DNA of 64,000 nucleotides from JADHTT01 sp964633845 (GTDB taxonomy: Bacteria; Campylobacterota; Campylobacteria; Campylobacterales; Arcobacteraceae), in the NCBI GenBank assembly GCA_964633845.1, contig CAZWLA010000002.1, positions 1 through 64,000 of the forward strand, read 5' to 3'. The number at the start of each line of letters is the position of its first letter. Positions within the stretch are counted from its first letter, which is position 1. The translations under genes and the position numbers were made by a program. The notes beneath the pieces were generated by a model that saw only the letters and a list, made by a program, of their open reading frames with translations, searched no databases and had not been told where the DNA came from. Below are positions 34,838-44,092 of this stretch, one piece after another.

Positions 34838-35457
34838 TATTTATACTTTCTTTGTCTCATAATAATCACTGCGTATGCAACAATTCCAAATACTACAAGT
34901 GAATACATAAATACTTTCCATATACTACTTGCCGTTTTGCCACCACTTCCTATGCTAGATTTTAATTCTATACCTTTGTGTTCAGCTAAGCTATCTGCAA
35001 TCTGTGCTATACCATTTAAGGTCGCAGCACTAGTTTTTGCAAATAGTGAATTTTTATCTTTTGATGCTAGAAGTGGTATTACATATCCATCTAATATATC
35101 ATCTTTATCTAATTTAGCCATTACATCTTTTGAAGCTAAAATAGAAGCATATTTTTGATCAATTGCTAGAACTAATATTGCATATGCTTTTTTAGATGAT
35201 AAAGAGCTTATAAGATTACTTTCAAACATTTTCATCATATCTCTTCTTTGTTCTCTTGGTAATGCTGGATCAATACCATTGTTCTCTATGATATATGCAT
35301 GTATATTTACTCCAAGTCTCTCCTTAGCTTCTAATCCAATTTCATTAATTTTATCTTGTGCTCTTTGGTCTATTAAACCATCATGCTTTAAAATTACATT
35401 ATTTGCAAAAAGTGTAGTAAAAGCTAATGTAAGCATTAGTAAAAGTTTTCTTTTCAA
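34837..35457 (-). CDS. Secreted TPM-domain-like protein with C-terminal anchor
   Basis: The 206-residue protein has a signal peptide (residues 1-18, ending FAN), a domain whose order of strands resembles TPM (DGLIDQRAQDKINEIGLEAK, then VNIHAYIIENN, then KAYAILVLAIDQKYASI), and a C-terminal membrane helix (about residues 184-199) followed by a basic tail. TPM domains occur in protein-quality and photosystem repair proteins; no function is established here. It is separated from the cco operon by a strong terminator and starts its own three-gene unit with the FixH-like and outer-membrane genes. Confidence 0.6.
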   Translation of the reverse strand: MKRKLLLMLTLAFTTLFANNVILKHDGLIDQRAQDKINEIGLEAKERLGVNIHAYIIENNGIDPALPREQRRDMMKMFESNLISSLSSKKAYAILVLAIDQKYASILASKDVMAKLDKDDILDGYVIPLLASKDKNSLFAKTSAATLNGIAQIADSLAEHKGIELKSSIGSGGKTASSIWKVFMYSLVVFGIVAYAVIIMRQRKYK

Positions 35458-35510
35458 TATATTTTCCCTATATTATTTTTGCTATTATATCAAAAATAAA
35501 CAAAATAAAA

Positions 35511-35539
35511 AAGGGGAGATGCTCAAAGCATCTCCCCTT
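35511..35539 (-). terminator. Terminator of the ccoNOQP operon
   Basis: AAGGGGAGATGC pairs perfectly with GCATCTCCCCTT (12 bp) around a 5-nt loop. On the minus strand it is followed by TTTTTTATTTTG, so it ends the cco transcript coming from higher coordinates. Confidence 0.9.
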
Positions 35540-35567
35540 CTCTTTATTATTTTGACTATTTAATCAA

Positions 35568-35660
35568 TTAACCTACAAATACTCTTGTAGGATCTAAGTA
35601 TGATAAATAGATTGTAGAAACAGCAGCAACTACTAGTAACCATGCGATAACTTTTTCCAT
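35568..35660 (-). CDS. 30-residue single-span membrane protein in the cco operon
   Basis: This short frame starts ATG at 35658-35660, preceded at 7 nt by AAGGA, and ends TAA at 35568-35570, 29 nt before the operon terminator. It encodes MEKVIAWLLVVAAVSTIYL and then SYLDPTRVFVG, that is one hydrophobic helix with a short polar tail. Its ribosome site, position between the DUF4006 gene and the terminator, and 9-nt spacing to the upstream gene all favour a real gene. By position it may be a small structural or assembly peptide of the cbb3 oxidase. It is shorter than usual gene-finder limits. Confidence 0.75.
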   Translation of the reverse strand: MEKVIAWLLVVAAVSTIYLSYLDPTRVFVG

Positions 35661-35669
35661 TTTATATCC

Positions 35670-35903
35670 TTACTTATTTGTTCTATGATTAATATTCTCA
35701 AGACTATTCATCTTAAGAGCATTTAAATCTTGATTAACTTCATAAAAGTTAGTAGCATTTGCAGCTTGAGTTCCAATACTAAGAACAGTTAAAACTCCTA
35801 GAATTGAAAGTAATAATACTACAGCAACTAAAAAACCTGATATACCATGCATGAAAGAGAATATACCTCTTTCATTTTCATTCATTTGTGTATTTCCAGC
35901 CAT
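35670..35903 (-). CDS. DUF4006 family protein
   Basis: The 77-residue protein has one membrane span (about residues 20-45) with NERGIFSFMHGISGFLVAVV typical of DUF4006, a family found next to ccoP in Campylobacterota. Function is not established; an accessory role in the cbb3 oxidase is inferred from the position 1 nt after ccoP. Confidence 0.85.
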   Translation of the reverse strand: MAGNTQMNENERGIFSFMHGISGFLVAVVLLLSILGVLTVLSIGTQAANATNFYEVNQDLNALKMNSLENINHRTNK

Positions 35904-35904
35904 A

Positions 35905-36795
35905 TTATTCTCCTAAACTTCTAAGGTAGTTAGCAACTGCTTTACCTTGAGTATCAGTTAACATACCTTCAAATGATGGCATTGTACCAATTGATGATTT
36001 TTTACCATCTTTAAGTACAGATGCAACTAACGCATCATCATAAGATCTGATATTTGGTCCAACGTACTCGATTCCGTTTCCATCATCACCATGACATCCA
36101 GCACAAGCAGCATAAGATGCAGGTGCTTCACCCTTAAATCCATCAGCTACATACTCAGCAATTGCTTCTACATCTGCACCTGCTGCCATACCTGCAGGCA
36201 TACCACCTGGGAATGCAGTTTTAAAGTTGTTTGCACCATTATTAATAACTTCAATTACAGAAGCTTTAGAGATTCTTTTTGTTAAATCTTGTGCTTTACC
36301 TTCAATACCTTCAGCATCTACACCATGACATGGTGAACATTGTACTAAGTATACAGACTCACCCATTGCAGTTAATTCAGCTGATGTAATGTTGTTCCAC
36401 TTAGCTTCAAATTTAGCTTGATGCTCTAAAGTTTCTTCATTCCATTGTCCAATTTGTGAAAATTGATTTGTTGGGTATCCAATAAAGAAATACCATAACA
36501 TCCATAAAATTGTACCGATGTATGCTAAAGCCCATCCACTTGGTACTGGATTTTTGTATTCACCAATTCCATCCCAATTTTCTTCAGCTAACTCACCAGT
36601 AGCCGTATCATTTTTAATTTGATTAACGTACTTTAATGCTACAAATACTGTAATACCGATAATCGCTAATCCAGCAAGCATTGTAAGGTCATTAATATAA
36701 TCTTCACCTAGATTAAAAGAGTCACCTGCTACAAAGTAAGTTCCTGCCATTAATGCTACGATAAGAATAATTCCACCTATAACCATAGACTTCAT
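35905..36795 (-). CDS. ccoP: cbb3 cytochrome oxidase diheme subunit CcoP
   Basis: CcoP passes electrons to CcoO/CcoN. The 296-residue protein has membrane segments near residues 5-23, 38-57 and 88-107 and two periplasmic cytochrome c domains with CSPCH (153-157) and CAGCH (231-235). Met ligands are expected in GGMPAGMAAG (about 197-206) and GTMPSF near the C-terminus. It lies 1 nt after ccoQ. Confidence 0.95.
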   Translation of the reverse strand: MKSMVIGGIILIVALMAGTYFVAGDSFNLGEDYINDLTMLAGLAIIGITVFVALKYVNQIKNDTATGELAEENWDGIGEYKNPVPSGWALAYIGTILWMLWYFFIGYPTNQFSQIGQWNEETLEHQAKFEAKWNNITSAELTAMGESVYLVQCSPCHGVDAEGIEGKAQDLTKRISKASVIEVINNGANNFKTAFPGGMPAGMAAGADVEAIAEYVADGFKGEAPASYAACAGCHGDDGNGIEYVGPNIRSYDDALVASVLKDGKKSSIGTMPSFEGMLTDTQGKAVANYLRSLGE

Positions 36796-36796
36796 A

Positions 36797-37024
36797 CTAT
36801 TTTTCTCCTTTTTCGTTTTCTTTTGTTTCTCTTTCTTCTAAAGGTTCTTGGTCATATGAATCATCATGAACTATACTCGTATATTTTTCATAATCTCTCT
36901 CACCTGTTTTTTGTCTTTTATACATTGAGTATACATAGCTATAAAATATAACTGTAACAAATAACATGATGAAAAATTTCCCATACCCTTGTATAGTCAT
37001 CCATGTATCATAATCTAATTCCAA
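36797..37024 (-). CDS. ccoQ: cbb3 cytochrome oxidase subunit CcoQ
   Basis: The 75-residue single-span protein (hydrophobic residues about 13-32, FFIMLFVTVIFYSYVYSMY) with a charged, acidic tail fits CcoQ/FixQ, which stabilises the oxidase. The call rests mainly on its position between ccoO and ccoP. Confidence 0.85.
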   Translation of the reverse strand: MELDYDTWMTIQGYGKFFIMLFVTVIFYSYVYSMYKRQKTGERDYEKYTSIVHDDSYDQEPLEERETKENEKGEK

Positions 37025-37034
37025 GAAACAACCT

Positions 37035-37700
37035 CTATTTTAAAGAATTTAAATATGCAATTAATGCAACAATCTCAGGAATCTCACCATTTGCAACGGC
37101 ATTCTTCACATCTTGATTTTTCATATCAGCAACAATAAGCTTTGCATCTTCTAAAGCAGCAGCTTTAGCTTCAGGCCATGAACCTAATGCTGGCATACCT
37201 TCTTGATCATAAGGTACAGCAAACACTTGCTTTTGTGTATTAGCATTTGCATATGCAGTTGCTACATCAGCTTTATTGTCAAACATATGTGGATATGCAG
37301 GCATAACTGTACCAGGTACAACAGATGCTGGATCCATCATATGATTTTCATGCCAGTCAGTAGTTCTATAATTACCAACTCTCATTAAATCTGGACCAGT
37401 TCTTTTTGATCCCCATAAGAATGGTCTATCATAAGCATACTCACCAGATAATGAATACATACCATATCTATCAGTCTCAGACTTAAATGGTCTAATTAAC
37501 TGCGAATGACAAGCATTACAAGAATCTTTAATATAAACTTGTCTACCTGCTAACTCAAGTACAGAGTATGGTTTAGTACCTACTACTGGTTGAGATTGTT
37601 TAGCAAAATCAGGAATTACTTCAATAATACCTGCGAATGAAACTGTTAAAAATACTGCTACCGCAAAGAAAAACGGTCTTTGTTCTAACCAATGAAACAT
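37035..37700 (-). CDS. ccoO: cbb3 cytochrome oxidase monoheme subunit CcoO
   Basis: The 221-residue membrane-anchored cytochrome c carries CNACH at residues 61-65 in YIKDSCNACHSQLIRPF, with the axial Met expected in PGTVMPAYPHMF. The N-terminal anchor spans about residues 10-30. It lies 15 nt after ccoN and 10 nt before ccoQ. Confidence 0.95.
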   Translation of the reverse strand: MFHWLEQRPFFFAVAVFLTVSFAGIIEVIPDFAKQSQPVVGTKPYSVLELAGRQVYIKDSCNACHSQLIRPFKSETDRYGMYSLSGEYAYDRPFLWGSKRTGPDLMRVGNYRTTDWHENHMMDPASVVPGTVMPAYPHMFDNKADVATAYANANTQKQVFAVPYDQEGMPALGSWPEAKAAALEDAKLIVADMKNQDVKNAVANGEIPEIVALIAYLNSLK

Positions 37701-37715
37701 ATTTTCCCCTTTCTC

Positions 37716-39188
37716 TTAAGCGCCCATAGGCGAAGCATTTGTAGGCTCTTTATCAAGCACTCTACCACAAGTTGCAGTTTTGTACATGTTGTAAGCAAAC
37801 ATAAAGAATCCAATTAAGTACAGTAATCCACCTACAGCTCTAATAGTGTAGTAAGGTTGAAGTACATTAACAGTATCAATAAATGAGTAAACTAGTGAAC
37901 CATATTCATCATAAGCTCTCCACATCATACCTTGTGTGATACCAGCGATCCACATAGATGTAAAGTAAAGTACGATTGCAACAGTTTGTAACCAGAATTG
38001 AGTCTCCATAAGTGACTTAGAGTAGATTTCTCTTTTGTACATTCTTGGAGCCATGTGGAATAGTGCAGCCATAATCATGAATACAACCCATCCTAGTACA
38101 CCATCATGTACGTGACCTGGAATCCAGTCAGTAAAGTGAGCAATAGCATTTACAGATTTAATAGCTTGAATTGGTCCTTCAATAGTTGATAACATATAGA
38201 AAGTAGAAGCCATAATTAAGAATTTGATTAATGGATTAGTTTGTAACTGTCCCCACTCACCTTTCATAGTAAGAAGCATATTAATAGCTGAACCCCATGA
38301 TGGTAAAATAAGTACAACAGACATAACAGAACCCATAGTTTGCATCCAATCTGGAACCGTAGAATAAACTAAGTGGTGACCACCAGCCCATACGTAAACA
38401 AACATTAATCCCCAGAATGCAGCAATAGATAATTTATAAGAATAAACATTTTGCCCAGACTCTTTTGGTAAGATGTAGTATATCATTGCAACAATTGGAG
38501 TTGTAAATACGAAACCAACTGCATTATGTCCATACCACCACTCAACTAGTGCATCATTTGTACCAGCATAAGCAGAAATTGAATGCATAACACTACTTGG
38601 AGCACCATCTGCAAATAGCATAGTAGGAACTTCCATATTGTTAAATAAGTATAACATTGCAACTGCTAAGAATGCACCAATGTAATACCAAATAGAGATA
38701 TATAAAGTTCTCTCTCTTCTAATACCAATTAGACCGAAGATTGAGATTCCCCATAAAACCCACCATACAACTACAAGTAAATCTAGTGGCCACTCTAATT
38801 CAGCATACTCTTTTGAAGTAGTGATACCTGCAAGTAAAGTTACAACTGCTAATAAAATTGTAATAAAGTATAATACAAAGTGAAGCTTAGCTACACCCAT
38901 TAAGAAAGGTGATTCTTTTAAAGAAACCTTTAAAACTCTTTGCGCGATGTAATACCACGTCGCGAAAATACCAGAAAGAGCAAAACCAAATGCCACACCA
39001 TTTGTGTGTAAAGGTCTTAATCTTGAAAAAGTACCATATTCCCCAGCTAAGTTGTTTAGCTCCGGAAATGCTAGTTGAAATGCTAAAATAACACCAACAA
39101 GCATACCAATAATACCAAATAAAATAGTTGCAAAAGTAAATGCTTTTGCAATACTGTAATCATAATCGATTGCTGTACTATTTGACAT
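37716..39188 (-). CDS. ccoN: cbb3 cytochrome oxidase catalytic subunit CcoN
   Basis: The 490-residue heme-copper subunit of the high-affinity oxidase spans the membrane about 12 times. Heme and CuB ligands are in RPLHTNGVAFGF (low-spin heme His), WWYGHNAVGFVFT (CuB His), WAGGHHLVYSTVPDW (CuB pair) and DWIPGHVHDGVLGW (heme b3 and low-spin His). An AGGAGG ribosome site precedes the ATG. It heads ccoNOQP-DUF4006-small peptide, ended by the terminator at 35511. This oxidase suits respiration at very low oxygen. Confidence 0.97.
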   Translation of the reverse strand: MSNSTAIDYDYSIAKAFTFATILFGIIGMLVGVILAFQLAFPELNNLAGEYGTFSRLRPLHTNGVAFGFALSGIFATWYYIAQRVLKVSLKESPFLMGVAKLHFVLYFITILLAVVTLLAGITTSKEYAELEWPLDLLVVVWWVLWGISIFGLIGIRRERTLYISIWYYIGAFLAVAMLYLFNNMEVPTMLFADGAPSSVMHSISAYAGTNDALVEWWYGHNAVGFVFTTPIVAMIYYILPKESGQNVYSYKLSIAAFWGLMFVYVWAGGHHLVYSTVPDWMQTMGSVMSVVLILPSWGSAINMLLTMKGEWGQLQTNPLIKFLIMASTFYMLSTIEGPIQAIKSVNAIAHFTDWIPGHVHDGVLGWVVFMIMAALFHMAPRMYKREIYSKSLMETQFWLQTVAIVLYFTSMWIAGITQGMMWRAYDEYGSLVYSFIDTVNVLQPYYTIRAVGGLLYLIGFFMFAYNMYKTATCGRVLDKEPTNASPMGA

Positions 39189-39244
39189 TAATATCCTCCT
39201 AAAATTAAATTTGTAAAGTCACAAAATCGTCACTTATCAAGCAA

Positions 39245-39250
39245 ATTATA
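39245..39250 (-). promoter_or_regulatory. -10 box of ccoNOQP
   Basis: TATAAT on the minus strand, in the context GCTATAATTTGC, lies about 57 nt before the ccoN ATG. A half FNR-like TTGAT occurs just downstream, but no full palindrome is seen. Confidence 0.5.
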
Positions 39251-39304
39251 GCGACTTATAGTTAAATTTAGGTTAAAAATGTATAATTTTTTATTAAGTT
39301 TAAG

Positions 39305-39511
39305 TTAAGAGTTACTTTTTTTGCTATTCTGTTGCTTCTTTTCTCGCTTAATTGCATCATTCAAATCATCTGGTGAATCAAAGAGTAATCCACTATTTTG
39401 CTTCTCTGCATCATCAAACTGTCCACTTTTTGCACCCCAAATTACAAAACCAAGTACAGCCATACTTAAAATAAGTCCAAATGTTAATTCCATTATTAAT
39501 ATACCATTCAT
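39305..39511 (-). CDS. ccoS: cbb3 oxidase maturation protein CcoS
   Basis: The 68-residue protein has one membrane helix (residues about 7-25) followed by GAKSGQFDDAEKQ and a polar Lys-rich tail, the CcoS pattern. CcoS is needed for cofactor insertion into the cbb3 oxidase. Its ATG follows the ccoI TAG stop with no base between them, and AAGGA within the ccoI end serves as the ribosome site. Confidence 0.88.
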   Translation of the reverse strand: MNGILIMELTFGLILSMAVLGFVIWGAKSGQFDDAEKQNSGLLFDSPDDLNDAIKREKKQQNSKKSNS

Positions 39512-41878
39512 CTAATTTTCCTTTTTAATTCTTAAAGAGTTTCCTACTACTAGCAATGAACTTAAACTCATAGACAAAGCAGCCACTAAAGGTATCACAT
39601 ATCCTAATACTGCAAGTGGGATTGTCACTATATTATAAATAAGAGATATTGCTAAGTTTTGCTTAATAAACTTAAATGTCTTTTGTGAGATTTTAAAACT
39701 ATGCAATAATCCATCAAGTGAATTATCTAATACTACAATATCACTAAGAGATATACTTACATCTGCTCCACTTTTCATAGCTACTGATATGTCTGATATT
39801 GCTAATGCTGGAGCATCATTAATACCATCACCAACCATAACTATTATTTCACCATCTTCTTTTAGTTGTTTAATATAGTCTGCTTTATTAGCTGGTGTCA
39901 TATTTGCTTTGTATTCATTGATATTAAGTTGCTTAGCAACTTTTGATGCAACATGATTGTTATCACCTGTAAGCATTACTATATTGATATTGTTTGCTTT
40001 TAGGTAGTCAATAATATTGCTTGCATCATCTTTTATACTATCCTCTAATTCAAATGATCCATAGATTTGATCATCTTTTATAAAACTATAGCTTGTATAC
40101 TTGGAATTATTATCTAATTTTCCACCAAAAAGTTTTATCTCTTTATATATAGCACTCATACCTAAAGCTGGTATTTGTGTAGTATCATCTAGTTCAACTA
40201 ATGATATGTCTTTATAATTGTTTTCTAAGTATAATTTAATAGCTTTACTTACTGGATGATTAGAGCTATCAGCTAGTGAGTATAATATATTTAAATCTTC
40301 ACTATTTAAATTCTTAATATTTGCCGTTTTTACATTAAGTTTTGCATTTGTCAATGTACCAGTCTTATCAAATACAACAGTAGTAGCCTTTGCCATAGTT
40401 TCTAAAAATTTAGCCTCTTTAAATAATATCCTCTTTTTTGCAAGCTGATTTATACCTATTAAACTTGCCATTGGTGTTGCTAGGGCTAAAGCACATGGGC
40501 AAGCTATAATTATTACAGAAATAGCATTTATAAGTGCATTCTCAAATTCACTAAGATAAAAATACCAACCTAGAAATGTAAGTAGTGCTATAGAAAGAAT
40601 AGATATTGAGAATGATTTAGATAGCTCATTAGCTTTATTTTCTATATCTGGTTTTTTTGACAATGAATCTTCTATAAGTGTCACTATATTATTTAAAGTA
40701 GAGTGTTCAAAATCACTAGTAGCTTTATACCTTATTACACTATCTAGATTAATAGTACCACCATAGACTATCGAATCCTTAGATTTTGATATTGGTATGG
40801 ATTCACCAGATATACTAGATTCATCAAAATTACTTTGACCTGAAATCACTATACCATCTACACTAGCTTTTTCGCCAACCTTAAGCTCCACAATATCATC
40901 AAGCATAATCTCATCTATAGCTATCTCACATTTTTGATCACTTCTAATAACTGTAGCTTCAGTAGGAATTTGTGACTTAATTGTATCAAGCGTATCAACT
41001 GCACTTTTCTTACCAATAACCTCTAAATATTTTCCAACTAAAATAAATGTAATAATCATAGCAACAGAATCAAAATAGCTATGTCCATATCCTCCTACCA
41101 TCACATATATTGAATAGATATACGCTAAAGTTGCTCCTGATGATACAAGTAAGTCCATATTTACTATTTTATTTTTTAGTCCAAAGTATGCACCTTTGAA
41201 AAATATACTACCACTATAAAAAAGTACAGGAGTAGCTAGTATAAATTCTGCAACATGTATTGCTTTTAAAATTTCATCATCAATTCCTGTGAAAAATCCT
41301 GTATACTTGGCAACACCAATCATCATAAGATTTAAACTCACTACAATTGCAACTAACATCTTAATGAAAAAATCTTTTTTGGCTTTTGTAGCCTTTTGTT
41401 CTTTGATACTCTTATCATATGGATAAGCATTGTAACCTATACTTCGTATCTTCGCTATAATTTCAGACAAGCTAATTTTGTCACTGTCCCAAATGATTAC
41501 AGCTTTATTGTTTGTAAAGTTGATATTCACTTCAATGATACCATCTGTATCATATAGTATCTTTTCGTTTAGCCATATACAAGCAGCACAATGGATACCT
41601 TCTATAATAAGATCAACTTTTTTGTAGCCATTATTATCTAGTTTTACATATCTTTTTTCAAAACTTTCACGATCAAATTTACTAATATCATCATCCACTG
41701 TTATTGGAGGTGCAATTGTATTATTTCCCATCTTATCATAAAAGCTATCTAGACCATCATCTTTAAGTAGGTGGTATATTCCTTGACATCCATTACAACA
41801 GAAATTTAAATCGCCATCTTTTATCATCACATCTTGATCAAATTCTATATGACAATGGTTACATTTTACAATAGACAC
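39512..41878 (-). CDS. ccoI: Copper-translocating P-type ATPase CcoI
   Basis: This 788-residue P1B-type ATPase supplies copper to the cbb3 oxidase. An N-terminal Cys-rich segment (CNHCH at 6-10; CCNGCQ at 27-32) precedes an HMA domain with GIHCAAC (94-100). The membrane CPC metal site is in IIACPCALALATP, followed by DKTGTLT (phosphorylation), SNHPVSKAI (HP motif) and VGDGINDAPAL (hinge). The double N-terminal metal region and adjacent ccoS separate it from a general CopA exporter. It is transcribed divergently from ccoG. Confidence 0.92.
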   Translation of the reverse strand: MSIVKCNHCHIEFDQDVMIKDGDLNFCCNGCQGIYHLLKDDGLDSFYDKMGNNTIAPPITVDDDISKFDRESFEKRYVKLDNNGYKKVDLIIEGIHCAACIWLNEKILYDTDGIIEVNINFTNNKAVIIWDSDKISLSEIIAKIRSIGYNAYPYDKSIKEQKATKAKKDFFIKMLVAIVVSLNLMMIGVAKYTGFFTGIDDEILKAIHVAEFILATPVLFYSGSIFFKGAYFGLKNKIVNMDLLVSSGATLAYIYSIYVMVGGYGHSYFDSVAMIITFILVGKYLEVIGKKSAVDTLDTIKSQIPTEATVIRSDQKCEIAIDEIMLDDIVELKVGEKASVDGIVISGQSNFDESSISGESIPISKSKDSIVYGGTINLDSVIRYKATSDFEHSTLNNIVTLIEDSLSKKPDIENKANELSKSFSISILSIALLTFLGWYFYLSEFENALINAISVIIIACPCALALATPMASLIGINQLAKKRILFKEAKFLETMAKATTVVFDKTGTLTNAKLNVKTANIKNLNSEDLNILYSLADSSNHPVSKAIKLYLENNYKDISLVELDDTTQIPALGMSAIYKEIKLFGGKLDNNSKYTSYSFIKDDQIYGSFELEDSIKDDASNIIDYLKANNINIVMLTGDNNHVASKVAKQLNINEYKANMTPANKADYIKQLKEDGEIIVMVGDGINDAPALAISDISVAMKSGADVSISLSDIVVLDNSLDGLLHSFKISQKTFKFIKQNLAISLIYNIVTIPLAVLGYVIPLVAALSMSLSSLLVVGNSLRIKKEN

Positions 41879-41893
41879 TAATATACTCCTTTA

Positions 41894-41988
41894 ATTATAA
41901 GTTAAGATAATCTATATTATAATACTTTCTAATGTAACTATTTTGTCACATAAATTTGTACTATAATACTTATTAATTAAGCTATAAT
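41894..41988. promoter_or_regulatory. Divergent ccoI / ccoG promoters
   Basis: On the plus strand TATAAT occurs at 41962-41967 and at 41983-41988, 59 and 38 nt before ccoG. On the minus strand TATAAT at 41894-41899 and 41916-41921 precedes ccoI. I saw no complete FNR-type palindrome in the 147-nt spacer. Confidence 0.45.
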
Positions 41989-42025
41989 AGTCAAAATAGA
42001 TTTAAACTTCACAAAGGAAGATAGA

Positions 42026-43390
42026 ATGAACTATAGAATAAAGAGATATTGGGCTTATATAGCTGCGACTGTTGTTGCTATTGTAACCCCATTTATTCAA
42101 ATTAATGGAAATCAAATATTTTTATTATCATTTGATAAGAAACAACTTCACCTTTTAGGTATTGCATTTGATATGCAAGAACTTTATATGATGCCATTTT
42201 TACTTATGATACTATTTATTGGTATATTTGCAGTAACAGCTGTGGGTGGTAGAGCATGGTGTGGATGGGCTTGTCCACAAACAATATTTAGGGTAATTTA
42301 TAGAGATTTTATTGAAACTAAACTTTTAGGTTTAAGACGAATTAAAAATAAACAAAAAGAACCAGATTGGTCTAAACCTGAAAATGCATCTAAAAGAGTA
42401 GTAGCAATTTTAATTTGGACTGCTCTATCTTTATTAGCTGCTGCTGACTTTATGTGGTACTTTATACCTCCAGAAGATTTCTTTAAATATATGGCAAATC
42501 CTATGGATCACACTATGCTTCTTGGGTTTATTATTGGTATTACTTTATTTTTAGTTTACGATGTAATATGGCTAAAAGAAGATTTTTGTATCTATATCTG
42601 TCCTTACTCTAGAGTTCAATCTGTACTATATGATGACGATACAATTCAAGCTATTTACTCTGAAAAAAGAGGTGGTCAGATTTGGAAAGATGATGAGCAA
42701 ATAATATTTAAAGCAAAAGATTTAGCCCAAGAATATGATTGTACGGCTTGTAGTTCATGTGTTACAGTATGTCCTACAGGTATTGATATTAGAAAAGGGG
42801 CACAACTAGAATGTATAAATTGTCTAGAGTGTGTAGATGCTTGTACTCAAGTACAAGGAAAATTAGGAAAAGAAAGTTTAGTACAATGGGCAAGCACAAA
42901 TGAAGTTGAGAACGATAAAGAAACTCCATTTTTAAGATCCAAAACATACATGTATGGAGCAGCATTAATAATTATTGTAGGTATGTTATTTGTAATGGGT
43001 GGCAAAAAAGAATATATGCTACTTAATGTAAATAAGACTACTCAAGCATATAAAATCAAAGATGATGGTAAAAAAGTTGTAAATAACTTTGTATTACTTT
43101 TCCAAAATACACAAAGTAAAAAATATACATATGATTTAGAAGTAGTTGGAGAATATAAAGGGAAGATTTATATAGAAAGATTTAAACCATTTCAACTAAG
43201 TCGTGGAAAATTATCTAAAAAAGTGATTAGATTATCTACAACTTCTAAGCTAAGTGACAATAAAAATTCAAGTACTCCTATAACTGTTATGCTTAAAGCA
43301 TATGCTATAGAGGATCCTGAAAAGATTCATGTCTTAAGAAAAGCTGTATTCATATATCCAAGAGCAGATGAGCTTAAAATAAATGATTAA
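42026..43390 (+). CDS. ccoG: cbb3 oxidase accessory protein CcoG (RdxA/FixG)
   Basis: CcoG is a membrane-bound iron-sulfur protein that reduces copper during cbb3 assembly. The 454-residue protein has about five membrane spans. Cys motifs occur in WCGWACPQTIF (about residues 79-89), FCIYICPYSRVQS, and a ferredoxin-like pair CTACSSCVTVCPTG plus CINCLECVDACTQV. The C-terminal third after the last span is the Ig-like periplasmic domain. It stands divergent from ccoI-ccoS, completing the maturation gene set. Confidence 0.93.
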   Translation: MNYRIKRYWAYIAATVVAIVTPFIQINGNQIFLLSFDKKQLHLLGIAFDMQELYMMPFLLMILFIGIFAVTAVGGRAWCGWACPQTIFRVIYRDFIETKLLGLRRIKNKQKEPDWSKPENASKRVVAILIWTALSLLAAADFMWYFIPPEDFFKYMANPMDHTMLLGFIIGITLFLVYDVIWLKEDFCIYICPYSRVQSVLYDDDTIQAIYSEKRGGQIWKDDEQIIFKAKDLAQEYDCTACSSCVTVCPTGIDIRKGAQLECINCLECVDACTQVQGKLGKESLVQWASTNEVENDKETPFLRSKTYMYGAALIIIVGMLFVMGGKKEYMLLNVNKTTQAYKIKDDGKKVVNNFVLLFQNTQSKKYTYDLEVVGEYKGKIYIERFKPFQLSRGKLSKKVIRLSTTSKLSDNKNSSTPITVMLKAYAIEDPEKIHVLRKAVFIYPRADELKIND

Positions 43391-43494
43391 TTAAGTTATG
43401 CTTAAATCATTTAACCAGTCTTGTGTAGCAGATTAATTTAAAACTATTTGCTGTACAATACAGAATATAAATTAAAAATACAAGGAAACAAAAT

Positions 43495-44091
43495 ATGTTA
43501 GTAACAAAAAAAGCACCTGACTTTACAGCAACAACTGTACTTGCTGATGGTCAGATAGTAGAGGATTTTAACTTATACGAAAACTTTGGAGAAAAGGGAA
43601 CTGTATTATTCTTTTATCCATTAGATTTTACATTTGTATGTCCATCAGAAATTATCGCATTTTCTAAAAGAGTTGAAGATTTCAAAGAAAGAGGCGTAAA
43701 TGTAATTGGTGTTTCTGTTGATTCTCAATTCTCACACTTTGCATGGAGAGAAACTCCAGTAAATCAAGGTGGAATTGGAAGAGTTAATATGCCATTAGTA
43801 GCAGATTTAACTAAATCTATTTCATCTGATTATGATGTATTATTAGATGGTGGTGTTGCATTAAGAGGATCTTTCTTAATTGATGCAGATGGAACTATTA
43901 GACATGCAGTAATCAATGATTTACCACTTGGTAGAAATATTGATGAGATGGTAAGAATGGTAGATACTATGATTTTTACAAATGAGCATGGTGAAGTTTG
44001 TCCAGCTGGTTGGGCAAAAGGTGATGAGGGGATGAAAGCAGATACTGCTGGAGTTGCTGAATATTTAGCAAAACACGAGGGAGATTTATAA
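43495..44091 (+). CDS. Typical 2-Cys peroxiredoxin
   Basis: The 198-residue AhpC/Tsa-type peroxidase reduces hydrogen peroxide and organic peroxides. The peroxidatic Cys is C49 in DFTFVCPSE and the resolving Cys is C169 in GEVCPAGW. RETPVNQGGIG and the GVALRGSFLID strand are family features. It has an AAGGAAA ribosome site; TACAAT at 43454-43459 is a likely -10 box. The superoxide reductase gene starts 1 nt after its stop, so the products superoxide to peroxide to water form one pathway. Confidence 0.93.
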   Translation: MLVTKKAPDFTATTVLADGQIVEDFNLYENFGEKGTVLFFYPLDFTFVCPSEIIAFSKRVEDFKERGVNVIGVSVDSQFSHFAWRETPVNQGGIGRVNMPLVADLTKSISSDYDVLLDGGVALRGSFLIDADGTIRHAVINDLPLGRNIDEMVRMVDTMIFTNEHGEVCPAGWAKGDEGMKADTAGVAEYLAKHEGDL

Positions 44092-44092
44092 T

